In this document: positions 1-11,895 of the stretch, in pieces
Layout of the letters: every line of letters begins with the position of its first letter
Numbering within the stretch: the first letter of the stretch is position 1
Assembly: GCF_949987515.2 (NCBI RefSeq)
Contig: NC_082690.1
Location: 106,948,400 to 107,012,399, forward strand
Direction: 5' to 3'
Length of the DNA stretch: 64,000 nt
DNA from: Delphinus delphis
Taxonomy: Eukaryota; Chordata; Mammalia; Artiodactyla; Delphinidae
The notes under the pieces: generated by a model
The model's input: only the letters and a program-made list of their open reading frames with translations
What the model was told of the DNA's origin: nothing
Databases searched by the model: none
Translations under genes and position numbers: made by a program

Positions 1-1075
1 GGATGCAGGTGAACTTGTCGTTGGTGTGAAGGTGTGCAATAGACTCACCTTTAGCTGAAAGGAGTTAACTTCCCACCATTTCTGCACATTTTTAAAGCGC
101 CGTTGAAAGCACGCCATGAACATCCTAGTCTCTGTCTAACGTCATTCTGGCATTCGTGTTATTTTAAGGCGTCTGGCTTTTGAACTTCTGTGGTTTTCTT
201 TTGTATTTAAAACAATTAAGTTAAATATACCCATGGGTTTTTTTAAGGGTAGAAAGTATTTCTGTTTTCTTAACAAGTAGATCATTTCATTAGAAATTAA
301 GGTATTGCCAAACCAAAGAGAGACTTTTCCAGGTTTACCAAAGAGAGACTGGTACGTCTTCAGACCTGTTGGGTGTAAAAATGAAGTGTCTTGAAAGACA
401 GGTCTGTCTCGTCGAAGCCCTAATAACTTGTGGTTGCTGCCAGGCCGGGCCTGGGGTTTACAAACGTCTGTCGGGTCCCTTCTCGCCGCACTCCAGCCGT
501 TATCGTTCTCTTTTCTCATTTCCAAAATGCTGAGCTGAGGTTAAGGGCAGGTGTGTGAGCGTGCGCACGCACCTTGCACCTGCGTGTGGAGAGGCTCGTG
601 TCCCAGGGCAGCTGGAACCCAGGAGCATCCTTCCACTTCTGTGCCGGTGGGCAGGGTGAGAAAATGGAGCACCTGAGGATGGGATACCCCTTCCTCCTTC
701 AAGTTCACTGCCCGAGGCTGGGCTGCGGTGGGGAGATCGGCCTCCACTTGGCAGAGGGTGTGGGGGAAAAACCGCCTGCTCTCAGGGGGAGGGGGTGGGG
801 AGACTTGCACATTCGCAGCCCTCAGCAGCCTTCCGAGCTCACAGCCCCGCACCCTCCTTCAGGGCTTCTGAGAGCCAAGAGCCCCCTGGAGCTTCTGCGG
901 CGTCGGGTGGGGGGCTTCCATCATCGCTTCCAGCAAACAGCCCCACCCACGTCCATGATTGTGACTCGTGTCTCGGCCAATAAGGGTCAAAGCCGTGAAG
1001 GTCACAGGTAGTGCACAGGCCCCTGAAAGCATCCTGGGGCTCCTGCTGGAACCTTCTGTTGGCTTCCTGTGACCA
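1..1075. other. Intergenic, no gene recognised
   Basis: AT-rich at first, GC-rich after 540. Overlapping short open frames exist on both strands, but none has a recognisable domain or splice context. Confidence 0.6.
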
Positions 1076-1612
1076 CAGAACTAATGACCACAAACTGATG
1101 GCTTAAGACAACAGAAGTTTAATCTCTCACAGTCCGGAGGCCAGAAATTCGAAATCAAGGTGTGGGCAGAGCTGCACGCCTTCCAAAGGCTCTGGGGAAG
1201 GGTCTTCCCTGCCTCTTGCAGCTTCTGGGGGTTCCAAGCGTCCCTGGGCTTGTGGCCACATTCCCCCAGCCTCTGTCTCCATCTGTAGTCAAATGTCCCT
1301 CCTACAAGGACACATGTGATGGCATTTAGGACCCACCCAGCTTCTGGGGGTTCCAGCTTCTGGGAGCTCCAGGCGTCCCTGGGCTTGTGGCCACATTCCC
1401 CCAGCCTCTGTCTCCATCTGTAGTCAAATGTCCCTCCTACAAGGACACATGTGATGGCATTTAGGACCCACCCAGATAATCCAAAATAGTTTCCCATTTC
1501 AAGAGCCTTCATGACACCTGCAAAGTGCCTTTTGCCATAGAAGGTGACATGGTCATAAGTCCCAGCGCTTAGGACGTAGGACCTAGACATCTGTAGGGGC
1601 CGTCATCCAGCG
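1076..1612 (-). mobile_element. MLT1-type (ERVL-MaLR) LTR, antisense, with tandem duplication
   Basis: AATGACCACAAACTGATGGC, GACAACAGAAGTTTAATCTC and AGTCCGGAGGCCAGAAATTC are the antisense 3' part of an MLT1 LTR; TACAAGGACACATGTGATGG is its middle. A 135-bp unit is present twice (see the repeat at 1220). No internal retroviral sequence is nearby, so it is a solo LTR. Confidence 0.75.
1220..1489 (+). repeat. 135-bp tandem duplication (2 copies) inside an LTR
   Basis: AGCTTCTGGGGGTTCCAAGC at 1220 recurs at 1355 as AGCTTCTGGGAGCTCCAGGC. The following about 115 bp (CGTCCCTGGGCTTGTGGCC to TTTAGGACCCACCCAG) are repeated nearly without change. Confidence 0.9.
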
Positions 1613-2979
1613 GACCAAGGCCACGACACCAGCTGGAGGGAGCCCCGCTGGGGAGAGGAGGGAGGAGAGGAGGAAGGGCCCCTTTTGAGGGGAGCCATTG
1701 AGAACCAGAGGGGGGTGTCTGGGAGACCAAGACACTGGACGAGGGTGGGTGGGCTCTCGTGTTTAAGGTGGGGGAACAAAGAAAGCCCAGGGGTGAAGAG
1801 GTGGGCAGGGGAGTCTCCGAAGACCCCAGCCACACCCTGGGTCGCAGGGCCACCGTCACAGGTATTGATAGAGGGGCTTCACATGCCTAGTACTGGCCAG
1901 GCTGCCCCAGCCGCCCGCGGGAACAGCAGTGCCCTGAGCACGACTCAGGATGCCGCAGTCTCACGCCCCCGCTGCCCTGAAGGATCCTTAGGGGCCCAGA
2001 AGCTTTTTTTCTGCCTGTGGAGGCAACTTCGATGCCAGGGCAATCTGAGCAGCACCCTGACCACAAACTCCCACTCGGACCCCCCCCCTCGCCCACTGTC
2101 CACTCGTTCGCTTTCGTTCACCCGACGGTATTTCTTGAGGCTCCGCCACAGGACGGGTGCTCTCTGGGGCTCCGGAAGCTCAGAGAAGAGCAGGACAGAT
2201 GTGAGCCCTGCCCACTGGAGCCTGCAGTCTAGTGAGGGAGGTGACAGGAAAGGACCAGACGGCTAGACAGCTCCGACTGCGTTCTGCGTGGTGAAGGATG
2301 TAAACATGGGGCTGACAGGAGGGACCCAGGAGTTACCCCAGACCAGGCGTTAGGAAGAGATAGATGGGGAGAGAGGCCAGCCAGAGCAACATGGGCTGTA
2401 GAATGGCTTGGCTGGTTTGAGGGCCAGAAAAGGGGCCCCCGTGACAGGAGAGCAATTATCAGAAAGGGCGGAGACGGGGGATGAGGCGGGCGTGGACATT
2501 GTGAGAAGCTGGGGACCTATGCCTAAGGCAATGGGGAACCAGGGCTGCTTTGAAATAAGCAGAGGGGCCCAATCTGGTTGTGTTTTGAGAAGCCACTCTG
2601 GGTAGGAAAAAGGGACGAGGTGGGGAGGGAGCAAGGAGCCGGGAGGACCAGTGGGGACAGGGGAGGTGGCAATGGCCCTGCCCAGGGCGAGGCCAGTGGA
2701 CGTGGAGAGGGGTGGGTGGATTCGGGGTGAACCTGAAGAGTCTAATCGCAGAACCTCCCAGGTGGGTGCAAGGGAGGGAGGCATCTGTGGTGGTTTCCGA
2801 GTTTCTAGTCTCGTTTCCTGAGACGAGGTCGGAAACTCTGCAGCTTCCCTTCATCTAGAAAAAGAAAGAACGGATCCAGGATCCTTGTGCCTGTGTTTTA
2901 ATCCAGTCAGTTCATCTGGGAATGGAAGAGGGCTGCTTTTTGTTTTTTCAGATTAGAAACTGATGCAAGTTCATTGTTT
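1613..2979. other. Intergenic, no gene recognised
   Basis: GC-rich. A faint L2-like stretch (2100-2265, GGAGCCTGCAGTCTAGTGAG) is the only thing noted. Confidence 0.55.
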
Positions 2980-3096
2980 AAAAAAAAAAAAAAGGAAAGA
3001 AGGGAGGGAGGGAGGAAGGAAGAAATAAAAGAAAGGATGGAAGGATGAAGGATGGAGGGAGGGAGGGAGAGAGGGAAGGAGGGAGGGAAGAGAAAT
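2980..3096 (+). repeat. Purine tract, (A)n then (GGAAG/GGGAG)n
   Basis: A 14-nt A run is followed by about 100 nt of almost pure G/A, mainly GGGAGGGAGG and GGAAGGA units. Confidence 0.9.
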
Positions 3097-3315
3097 TGAA
3101 ATGTTACCGAAGAAATAACTGTCTGCCCGGGTGGCGACCGGCACACAGCGTGCGCGGCTCTCTTCCAGGCTTTTCTCTGTGTCTGTACAAACATAAGCGG
3201 GTCCCTTTAAGAGCATCTTCCTGTGTCTCCAACGCTTCAGCTCAGCATGTTTTCCTCTGGGCCTGCTGGGTGCTGAGCCAGGGGAAGGAAGGAGACTCAG
3301 TCGATGTACATCCAG

Positions 3316-3478
3316 GTGTCAGGCTCTGTGCTCCAAACTGGGTTATCCCACTCCATCTTCCCTTCATCCCTGTCAAGGGACCAGCTTGCCCCCATTTTAC
3401 TGACAAGAAAACTAAGGCGGGGAGATTAAGTCATTTGCCCAAAGTCATAGAAGGTGCAGATGGTGTCACACCCAGCTT
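3316..3478 (+). repeat. MIR SINE remnant
   Basis: CCCCCATTTTACTGACAAG, AAACTAAGGCGGGGAGATTA and TCATTTGCCCAAAGTCATA are the MIR core and 3' part. Confidence 0.75.
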
Positions 3479-3724
3479 TTCTCTGGGGTTCCAACAAATC
3501 CTCCAAGACCAAGAGTCTAGATCATCAAAACAGGCTTTCATTCAGTCACTCACTGATGTTTATTCCTCTCCTGCCTATGAGGACCTGGGAGGATGTGAAA
3601 ATAAATCCTTCCTTCGTGCAATTCAAACTCTACCATGAGTCTCTGACACCATATCGCGCCAAGATGGTTACGTGCCTTCTAGAGTCTGAGATGTCCCTGA
3701 GGCAGGCAACAGCTTCTTCTCTCT

Positions 3725-3795
3725 GTAGCCTCCCACTTAGTGCAGTGCCTGACGCACAGTAGGTGATCAGTAATGCTTTGTTGGATGAATACAGG
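3725..3795 (-). repeat. L2-like LINE remnant
   Basis: TAGTGCAGTGCCTGACGCAC then GTAGGTGATCAGTAATGCTT and GTTGGATGAAT follow the usual antisense L2 3' pattern. Confidence 0.6.
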
Positions 3796-3940
3796 ACGGA
3801 TAGGTGGGTGGGTGGATGTATGGGTGATGGATGTGGGTGGATGGATGAATGACAAATGGACGGATGGGTAAATGTTTGGATAGTTGGTTGGGTAGATGAT
3901 GGATGGATGGATGGATGGGTGGTTGAGTGTATGGGTGGGA
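3790..3940 (+). repeat. (GGAT/GGTG)n imperfect tetranucleotide repeat
   Basis: GGTGGGTGGATG, GATGGATGGATGGATGGG and related units over about 150 bp. Open frames across it are an artefact of the repeat. Confidence 0.85.
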
Positions 3941-3975
3941 GATTCCCTGCCTACAGGAACCTACAGTTGTATAGA

Positions 3976-4390
3976 ACGGGGGTTGGCAAACTCTTATCTG
4001 GGGGCCAGATCTTCTCCCAACCCCTCCTGATTTTGTAAATAAAGTTTTATTGGAACACAGCCACCCACATTCATTTACATATTGTCTCTGGCTGCTTCTG
4101 CGCTACAATGGCGGAGTTGAGTCATGGCTACAGAGACCATATGCAGGACCACTTCATAGAATGTGACCTGTACCGTCTCTGAGGCCCTGCACTTAGTAGG
4201 GCTCCATGTCACCACCTTGATCGTCTGTGTCACAATCTTGAAATCCCTAAAACTTTTTTAACAGAAGGCTCTGCACTTTCATTTTGCACTGAGGCCCACC
4301 AGTTATGCAGCCAGTCCTGTCTGTATGACCCACGATGCCTAAAATATTTACTATCTGGTCCTTTACAGAAAAAGTTGGCCAATCCTGGTC
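3976..4390 (+). mobile_element. hAT-Charlie-like non-autonomous DNA transposon
   Basis: Starts GGGGGTTGGCAAACTC and ends GTTGGCCAATCCTGG, an imperfect inverted pair. Inside, TAAAGTTTTATTGGAACAC, GCGCTACAATGGCGGAGTTG and AAAATATTTACTATCTGGTC match a common mammalian hAT-derived repeat. About 200 bp in the middle (4150-4310) do not fit the short consensus and may come from a longer relative or an insertion. Confidence 0.7.
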
Positions 4391-5514
4391 TGGAAAATAA
4401 GACAGGCACCCGACTCACGACAGATTCAAGGTAGAAAGTGTCGCGTGCCGTCTGGGAGGGCAGGCACGGTGTGTCGGGAGCTCAGAGGGCAGAGAAGTCC
4501 CTCCTAGCTGAGGGACCCAGAAAGCTCCACGGGCTTTTGGTGCCTGCGGCATCAGAGTGTGGGTGGGAAGGCAAACGTGCACAGAGTACAAGGTCAGCTC
4601 GTGCGCGGCTGTACCAAGAGGGAAAGTCAGCCTTTCTTCTTCCCTGATCAATGCGGTGTCCAAAACCAACATAAATTATTCATCATACAAGAACAATAAC
4701 ACACTGATTTCTGCCCACTTCCCCTGGCGTTTATTTTGCCATCGTGGTCGCAAGCTGGGTGGTCTCTGCCGCAGGAAAGGGGGGCTGTCCGGGCACTGGC
4801 AGATGGACAGATCTGGGCAAAGATTCTGCCTCAGAAGAGAAAAAAAAACTCGAGGAGATGGGCAGGGAGCAAAGACGTTCCAAACTACATGCGGAAAAGT
4901 TAGAGTTTCCGCACAAGCCATTGTTTTCAGTATTAGGGCTTTTGCATCTAATGGGATATAAATTTAAAGAAGTGAAACGAGAGCTAGAAAAGCCCAGGCC
5001 GTGGGCAGTGGCCCAGGCCCAGCAGGGAATGGGCTTCTCGGTCAATATTTGCTGAACTGACAAATGTATTGCTCTGAACGCATCCCAGACCAGGAAGGGG
5101 CAGGACAACAGGATCTAGTGGCCACACCTTCCTCTCTGCACCCAAGTGGCCTAACGCTGGGCCCTCGTGGCACCCGGTGCTCTTAGACACTTTGATGGCC
5201 AGAGCGGGGCGGGACCCCACTGGGTGAGCCTCCCCTCTCCCTGTGAGTTCCCGAGTGTGCTGTGCACAGAGGGACAGTGGCAGAGGGGAAACGGGGTCCC
5301 CCTTTCCAGCCAGCCAAGGGCTGTGCCCCCCACAGAGCTGCCTGGCAGCTGGACAGAAGCACGAGTCTTTGGTCCAGATCTGCACGAGGCTTGTGTCCAG
5401 GTTGTAGATTGCATTGCCAGGTTAGGAGAACAGCCGAGGGCTAAGTGTGCGAAGGGCAGGCAAGGAGGCAAGTCCTCCTACCACTTGGGATGTTTTCACT
5501 TATCATGACTGCTG
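4391..5514. other. Intergenic, no gene recognised
   Basis: Mixed composition between a hAT remnant and an MLT1 LTR. Nothing identifiable. Confidence 0.55.
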
Positions 5515-5936
5515 TGTGCATGTCCTGGGGCCACCGCCAGAATAAATAACCACAAACGGGGGCGCAAAACAACAGGAATGTATTGTCTCGGGGTTCTGGA
5601 GGCCGTAATCAAGGTGTTGACAGGGCCGTGCTCCCTCCAGAGTCTCCAGGGGAGCGTCCTTCCTGCCTCTTCCAGCTTCTGGGGGCTCCAGGTATCCCAG
5701 AGCTCGTGGCTGTGTCTCTCCAGCCTCTGCCTCTGTCATCATGTTGCCTTGTCTTCTTCTCCTGTGTCTGTCCCCTGTGTGCCTCTTATAAGGACACCTG
5801 CATTGGATAATCTGACCTCATCTCGAGATCCTTAATTATATCCTCAAAGACCGTTATTCCAGATAAGGTTATACTCACAGGTCCCAGGAGTTAGGACGTA
5901 GACACACCTTTTGGGGGCCACCGTTCGATCCACTGC
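5515..5936 (-). mobile_element. MLT1-type (ERVL-MaLR) LTR, antisense
   Basis: AATAACCACAAACGGGGGC, GGTTCTGGAGGCCGTAATCA, CTTATAAGGACACCTGCATT and TTAGGACGTAGACACACC in the expected antisense order. Solo LTR, moderately diverged. Confidence 0.78.
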
Positions 5937-6835
5937 ACCTGCCCACTGGTAACTGAGGCGCGACTGGCGACTCTTCCTCTTGGGGATGAAGAGAGAAAGG
6001 GCTGAGGACCCTTCCCCCCCGTCCCCCCCACCCCACCAGCTCTGACATTCGACTACACCTAGTCTTTGACCTGTTTTCTCTCCCGAAGCCCAGGAGCCCC
6101 ATCTCAGGCACGTTTACCTCCCAGCGTCTAAGGCAGGGATTGGTGCTTTGCTGGTACTCAGTACACACCTACTCAATGAGTACGTGCATGAGCAAACGAA
6201 CGATATGGAAGACTCCTTCCCCCTCCTGCATCACCCTGTATCCCACCATCCTACCTAATAAGCATCCCCTTCACGAGGATGGCTCTCAGAATTCTGCCCT
6301 CAGACTTCCGGCTACGTGCCTGGGCATAGCCTCCAGTGCGTCTGTACTCCGGTGTCACTGGCCCTCCAGCACTCAGGCACGCAGTGTGTGGGCTGCAGAA
6401 GGGGCTCACCAGTGCCCTGTTGGGTAAATCCGTTGAATGGTCGTGTTAAATAATGATGCCTGTGAAAGCACTTTGCTAACCTGGAGGCAGCACACCAAGG
6501 GGCGTGATCCAGAGGAGGAGAGGAGGGGGAGATGCCTCTGGGATACTCAGGTGGAGCCGTGGGGGTGGTCTTGGGAAATAGGGGTCTGGAGCTGTGGAGA
6601 AGGGTAAAAGCTGAAAGAGCGCTTGGATTTGGGGTTAATTAACATGTGGGTGATGCGGACAATGGCTGAGATATGATGACCCAGAAAGAATGCACAAACT
6701 TGGGGGGCAGGAGGGCCAACCCTGGGAACACCCCCATTTGGAAAACAGACAGGAGATCAGGGGCCATGCTAGTTTGACCCAGGAGGCCTGGAGGGAAGAG
6801 CATGTCTTTTAGGGTCAAGCAAGCAGGGGTGTGTG
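5937..6835. other. Intergenic, no gene recognised
   Basis: Unique-looking sequence between an MLT1 LTR and a MIR. Nothing identifiable. Confidence 0.55.
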
Positions 6836-6955
6836 TTGGCTGTGGGACCTCAGGAAAGTTACCTAGCCTCTCTGAGCCTCCTTTTCGACTCCTGAAAAGG
6901 TTGTTTGAAGACTTGAAATAATAGACCCAAAGCATGTAGTAGAACAACCGCCAGA
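6836..6955 (-). repeat. MIR SINE remnant
   Basis: GGACCTCAGGAAAGTTACCT and AGCCTCTCTGAGCCTCCTTT are the antisense MIR core. Confidence 0.7.
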
Positions 6956-6961
6956 TAGAAC

Positions 6962-7168
6962 AGCATCACTAGCTGGTGTCTGCTGAGGGCTTGCTGGGCC
7001 TGGGCTCTGTGCGGGCAGACGGCTGCATCACCACTGGACACTCACCAACCCTGGGCTGCACATGGTTACGTCTATTTGCAAATGCGGAAACTGAGGTGGT
7101 CAAGAAGCTCGTCTAGGATCACGAGCTCGTTCTGTAGCAGGGTCTTGGGTTCCAACCCAAGGAGGAAG
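6962..7168 (+). repeat. MIR SINE remnant
   Basis: AAATGCGGAAACTGAGGTGG and a weakened GGATCACGAGCTCG..CAACCC end. It lies head-to-head with the antisense copy at 6836. Confidence 0.6.
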
Positions 7169-7403
7169 CAGGAAATTGTCCTCATGCTGTAAAAGAAGAG
7201 GCAAGTGAGCGTGAGGATGGAAACGTGACAGCTGGGTGTGGCCAGATGTGAGAGGATTCAGAACCAGGTCCTGCAAAGGCTGGCCGGTGTGGGGGGACAG
7301 GGCTGCCTCTGAAGGGCAGGACTGGGAAAGGCTTGTATGTGTTCATGTGGGCTCAGAAGGCAGAACATAGAGGAGTGCGCAAAAATTATAAAGAAACAGT
7401 TGA

Positions 7404-7605
7404 GGGGCTTCCCTGGTGGCGCAGTGGTTGAGAGTCCGCCTGCCGATGCAAGGGACATGGGTTCGTGCCCTGATCCGTGAGGATCCCACATGCCGCGGAG
7501 CGACTGGACCCGTGAGCCATGGCCGCTGAGCCTGCGCATCTGGAGCCTGTGCTCCGCAACGGGAGAGGCCACAGCAGTGAGAGGCCCGCGTACCGCAAAA
7601 AAAAA
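7404..7605 (+). mobile_element. CHR-type tRNA-derived SINE (cetacean)
   Basis: Full-length copy: TTCCCTGGTGGCGCAGTGG start, internal box GGTTCGTGCC, GAGAGGCCACAGCAGTGAG near the end, then an A tail. It is flanked by a perfect 13-bp target duplication AAGAAACAGTTGA (7391-7403 and 7606-7618), so it inserted by LINE-1 machinery. Confidence 0.92.
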
Positions 7606-7618
7606 AAGAAACAGTTGA

Positions 7619-8274
7619 CTAGTGTTTAAATGACCAGAGAGAGAAAGAGCTCTCTAAGCATCTCAGCTCAAGGGGCTCTGTCAGTGGAGACATCCCAGGA
7701 GCTTGCGGGTTCAAGCATTGAGTAAAGTTCTGAAGTAGGTGGGGTCTCAATCCCCTTACAGCCCAGAGACCCCGTGGAGCCGTATGCTCTGAGCACCTGA
7801 TCCCATGTATGGCATTTGGGAGGACAGGACGCTGACCCCTTAAATCACAAGCAACATTTGCATTCACATCACATTTCAAGTTCTCTGTAAAAGCTGTGAA
7901 TTTTTGTGAGTGCCTTGCTGCAGTGGCAAACGTGACAGGGCAAGAAAATTAACGCTTTAGAAGAACCTCGACCCTCCTAAGAAAGCAAGGGGCTGTTCCT
8001 CACGACAGCATGTATTCTTTTCATTCTTTTCACATCTGGGTTTATGTCATTGATTTTTCAGGAGGGCATTTACAAATACAACCTTGAGATCTGAAATTTA
8101 AGTTCACACACACCCAGCTCTTTAGTCTCGGGGAAACATGCATCTAAGCGATTCAAGGCACACATCTAAGTGATTGTTAACACGGCTGAGATTTGAGCAG
8201 ACGTTGGAACTATGTAGAAATGTCCACATTTACTGTCATAAAAAAGGTGTGACCTCAGGAGCCACTGCGACAGC
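7619..8274. other. Intergenic, no gene recognised
   Basis: Unique-looking sequence following the first CHR SINE; nothing identifiable. Confidence 0.55.
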
Positions 8275-8405
8275 AACATAATAGCAGTGGTCATTTGTGC
8301 AAGCACCATGAAGGCAGGGGTCTTTGTCTGGTTTGGTACCTGCTGTATCCTCAGCGTCTAGAGCAGAGCCTGGCATTCAGGAGTTCTCAACACAGATTTG
8401 TTGAA
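8275..8405 (-). repeat. L2-like LINE remnant
   Basis: CACCATGAAGGCAGGGGTCT, TATCCTCAGCGTCTAGAGCA and ACACAGATTTGTTGAAAGAG follow the antisense L2 3' end. Confidence 0.65.
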
Positions 8406-8831
8406 AGAGCAGTTTCCCTGTTCCTCCTTTTTCTATTAGTGGCGAACGTGAAAGGAATTTTTTTTATTCTGCAACGTTTCATTTTCAAGAAAAAGGGACA
8501 TGGAGCTCCCCCTGAGGTTCCTGCTTGTTTTCCTGCATAGGTGTTTCATTTCTATTTTTAAAAACTTGCCAACAAACCAGAAGTGATGCGTACACCTGGT
8601 TACCTAGATCTTGGCTTCTAAATATCCTTCCCCAATAAAAGGAACCAAGGCTTCTCAGAGAGATGGCTGATTCCAGGGCTGGGGCCAGGAAAGTACACCA
8701 TGAGACCAGGGCAAGGATGTGCTCAGAGGTGAGGAGAGAATTTAAAAGACACAGGGCAGGACTCACGATGCTGAACATGATGGAGAGAGAGGGATCAGAC
8801 GTAGCAGTCCCCACCCTGCCTTAAACAACTA

Positions 8832-8948
8832 GAAATCGAAATAAAATCTATGAAGCATATAACTAAATCACTTTGCTGTACACCTGAAACTAACACAACA
8901 TTGTACATCAACTATATTCCAATATAAAATAAAATTTCCTTTTTTTAA
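8832..8948 (+). mobile_element. LINE-1 3' end, sense
   Basis: AATCACTTTGCTGTACACC, TAACACAACATTGTACATC and CAATATAAAATAAAATTTC are the terminal bases of a ruminant/cetacean type L1. Only about 115 bp remain. Confidence 0.75.
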
Positions 8949-9539
8949 TCTATGAAGTGGTGGCTTTCAAATTTTGGACGACAGGCGTCTCAGGACTATG
9001 ATTCCTCGTAAAAGGGAAGCAAAGAAGGTGAACCCATGATAATTGCCCCATCTCCCTTCCTAGAGGCAGTGTTCAGGCTGCAGTGCAGGGAAAGGAGCCC
9101 AAACAGCCCAGCAGTCTCACGGAGTCGAGGATACAAAGATCGGAGGTGAAGGAGGTGAAGGCAGTTAAAATTTGTGAAGCAGAGAACGGAGAGGAGGATG
9201 CAGCAGAGAGAGAGAGACAGAGAGTGCCCTTGCGTCTTTGGCGAGGACTGATCTTCCCAGGCGTGAGAAGAAACCACCTGAGGCTGGGGAAAGAACCAGC
9301 AGAAAGCAGTAAATCAGACACTTCTGAGGACTCCCAGGTGTCTGGGAATGGCTTGTGTTCCCACCAGCTGAAGTGGGAGAATCCCATAATACATGGGGCA
9401 TCACACAGCAGGGCATTAGCTGGATTCAAGTCTGCTCTGGACCCGCACTGTCAAAGCATAGGGACAAACCTTGAAAGAATTCAACTGATTCTAAGCAACC
9501 TCGCTTAGTGTTAGGACAGAGTTTAACACTAATTAAAGG
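8949..9539. other. Intergenic, no gene recognised
   Basis: Contains a 141-codon open frame (9083-9508, +) with low-complexity Glu/Arg composition and no known domain. Probably chance. Confidence 0.5.
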
Positions 9540-11040
9540 AATAAGCAGCAAAATCCAGCACCCGACAGCATAAAATCACAATGTCTGGCATCCAATTTAA
9601 AAAGTACCAGACAAGTGAAGAAGGAGGAAAATATGACCCATAACTAGGAGAAAAGTCAATTCACAAAAAAGACCCAGAATTGATACAAATGACAGAATTA
9701 GAGCATAAGAATGTGAAAACAGCAATTAAAAATATGCTTCATATATTTAAAAAAGTAGAAGGAATCATTAGCAAATGAGGAAAACAATGAAAGATGTGAA
9801 AAAGATCCCAATAGAACTTCTAGATCTGAAGAATACAGAGGATGGGGTGAACAGCAGATAAGGTGCTGCAGAAGAAAAGATCAGTGAGGCTAAGATGCAG
9901 CAACAGAGACACTTCACAATACAGCCCAGAGGGGAAAAGACGAGGAAAAAATACACAGAGCAGCAGTGACTTGTGGGGCAACGTCAAAGTCCAGGAAATG
10001 GCGGGGGGGGGGGGGGGTGCATACAGAAAAAGTATTTGAAGGAATAATGACCAAGAATTTTCCATCATGAATGAAAACCACAAGCCCACATATCTAAAAA
10101 GTTTAGCAAACCCCAAGCAGAAAAAACGTAAAGAAAACACATGAAGGCAAATGGGGAGTCCAAACTGCTGAAAACAGGTAACAAAGAGAAAATCTTAAGA
10201 GAAGCCAGAGAAAAAGGACACGTCATCTAAAAAGGAACAAAGTTAAGAATTCACAGAATTCTCCTCAAAACATAAGGCTAGTCAGAAGACAGTGCGGCAG
10301 CATCTTTAAAGTACCGAAAGAAACAAATTGGCAACCTACAATGTACACTCAGCAAAAATATATTTCAAATTAAAAATGAAATAAAGACTTTTTCAGAAAA
10401 ACAAAAGCTGAAAGAATCATTACCAGAAGAACAAGAAATGATAAAGGAAGTTCTTTAGGCAAAAGAAAGGTGATAATGAATGAAGATTGGATCTACACAC
10501 AGGGGTGAAAAGCACCATAATTAACAAATAATAACAAATATGTGGATTAGCATAAATTTTTTTCTTATTTTTTATCTCCTTGAAAGATAATTGACTGTTA
10601 TAGCAAAAAACAAAAAAATGTATTACTGGGTTTAGAATACACATAGGAGTAAAATGTATGATGACATTAGCCCAAAGGATGAGAGAGAGAAATGGAAGTA
10701 TGTTGTTGTGGGGTCTTTAAACTGTATGCGAAGTGGTGAAATATTATTCGAAGGTAGACTATTATAGTTGAAAATGTCTACTGTAAACCTAAGGGCAACG
10801 GCTTAAAAAGTAAAGTAAAACAAAATTATATAACTAGTAATCCAAGAGTGGAGATAAATGGAATTATAAAAAATGCTCAATTAATTCAGAAGAAAGCATG
10901 TATGTATATATGCTTGTTATATATATAATGATGGTAGATTTATACCACACTTTATTGATAATTACATTAAATATAAAAGGTCTACACTTTCCATTTAAGA
11001 GGCAGAGATTATCAATTTTGGATCAAAAAAATAAGACTTA
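9540..11040 (+). mobile_element. Old LINE-1 (L1M-type) 5' region and start of ORF2, degraded
   Basis: A-rich sense-strand sequence. AATGTCTGGCATCCAATTTA, TTAAAGTACCGAAAGAAAC, CTTTTTCAGAAAAACAAAAG and GATAATTGACTGTTATAGC are typical of mammalian-wide L1 5' and inter-ORF regions. Near 10960-11030 the ORF2 start is recognisable (ITLNIKGL then KRQRL), but the frame is broken. A 15-G run sits at 10003-10017. Confidence 0.7.
10003..10017 (+). repeat. Poly-G run (15 G)
   Basis: Uninterrupted G15 inside an old L1 remnant. Confidence 0.9.
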
Positions 11041-11181
11041 ATTGTTTGTTGTTAACAAAAGGAATCGGCTTGAAAGGACTCTCTCTGGCCAAGTCCAGAA
11101 CAGTTGGACCATCAAAATAAATACTATAGTAACAGATTGTAATTCATTAAATAAACAGAAAGGTATGAGTCCATAGGGAAA

Positions 11182-11200
11182 GAGAGAGAGAGAGAGAAAA
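11182..11200 (+). repeat. (GA)n microsatellite
   Basis: Short run of about eight AG units. Confidence 0.8.
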
Positions 11201-11379
11201 GGAAGACCTTCCTTACAATTGAATACTAAATTATAAATATAGAAGTAGCTAAAGCTACTGCTGACAGTGAATGCTTGATAAAGAACACAACATTTACATA
11301 GTCATAAGGTTATCTCTCAACAAATTTCTTCCTGATTACAAAGGAAAAAATACTGACTGGCCTGTATTCTTAAAAACTG

Positions 11380-11895
11380 TTAAGATCCAGAATGACAAAG
11401 AAAGGCTGGAGAACTCTTCCAGATCAAAAGAGACTAAAGAGATGTGACAGTGAAATGCAAGCGCTTGGTCTTTGATTGAATTCTGGATCTGGAGTGGGGC
11501 TGTGGGACGCTATTAAAGACATGTTTGGAACAGTGACAAAATTTGAGTATACTCTGTGGATTAGATAGCATTGTATCCATGTAAAACGTCCTGATTTTTA
11601 TCATTGTACTGTGGTTATGTAAGAGAATGTCTTTATTCTTAGGAAATACATGTGGAAGTATTTAGTTACCAACTTACTTTCAGATGGTTCAGGAAAGAAA
11701 TACTCTGTAGATACATACAGACGGAAATAAAAATACAAATGGAAGTAGCTAAAGAGAGAATGAGAAAGCAAACGGGGCAGACAGAAATGACCAGTGAATC
11801 TTTGTAGAAGGCACGCAGGTAATTCCTGTACCATCCTTGAAACCTCTCTACGTGTTCGAAATTATTCAGTATTAAATTTCTTTCCAAAATAAAAA
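11380..11895 (+). mobile_element. Old LINE-1 (L1M-type) 3' end
   Basis: GAACTCTTCCAGATCAAAAG, GTACTGTGGTTATGTAAGAG, AGTATTTAGTTACCAACTTA and a final TTTCCAAAATAAAAAAG match the 3' end pattern of old L1M elements. No coding capacity. Confidence 0.65.

Noticed and set aside
1081..1590. 169-codon open frame on - with an internal repeat
   Set aside because: Lies wholly inside an MLT1 LTR with a tandem duplication. The repeated peptide reflects the DNA repeat.
3045..3638. 197-codon open frame on + starting in the purine tract
   Set aside because: Its first part is translated simple repeat and the rest crosses a MIR. No known domain.
7433..7480. tRNA-like box sequences (GGTTCGTGCC) that could suggest tRNA genes
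   Set aside because: They are the promoter boxes of tRNA-derived SINEs. No complete cloverleaf and a SINE body follows each.
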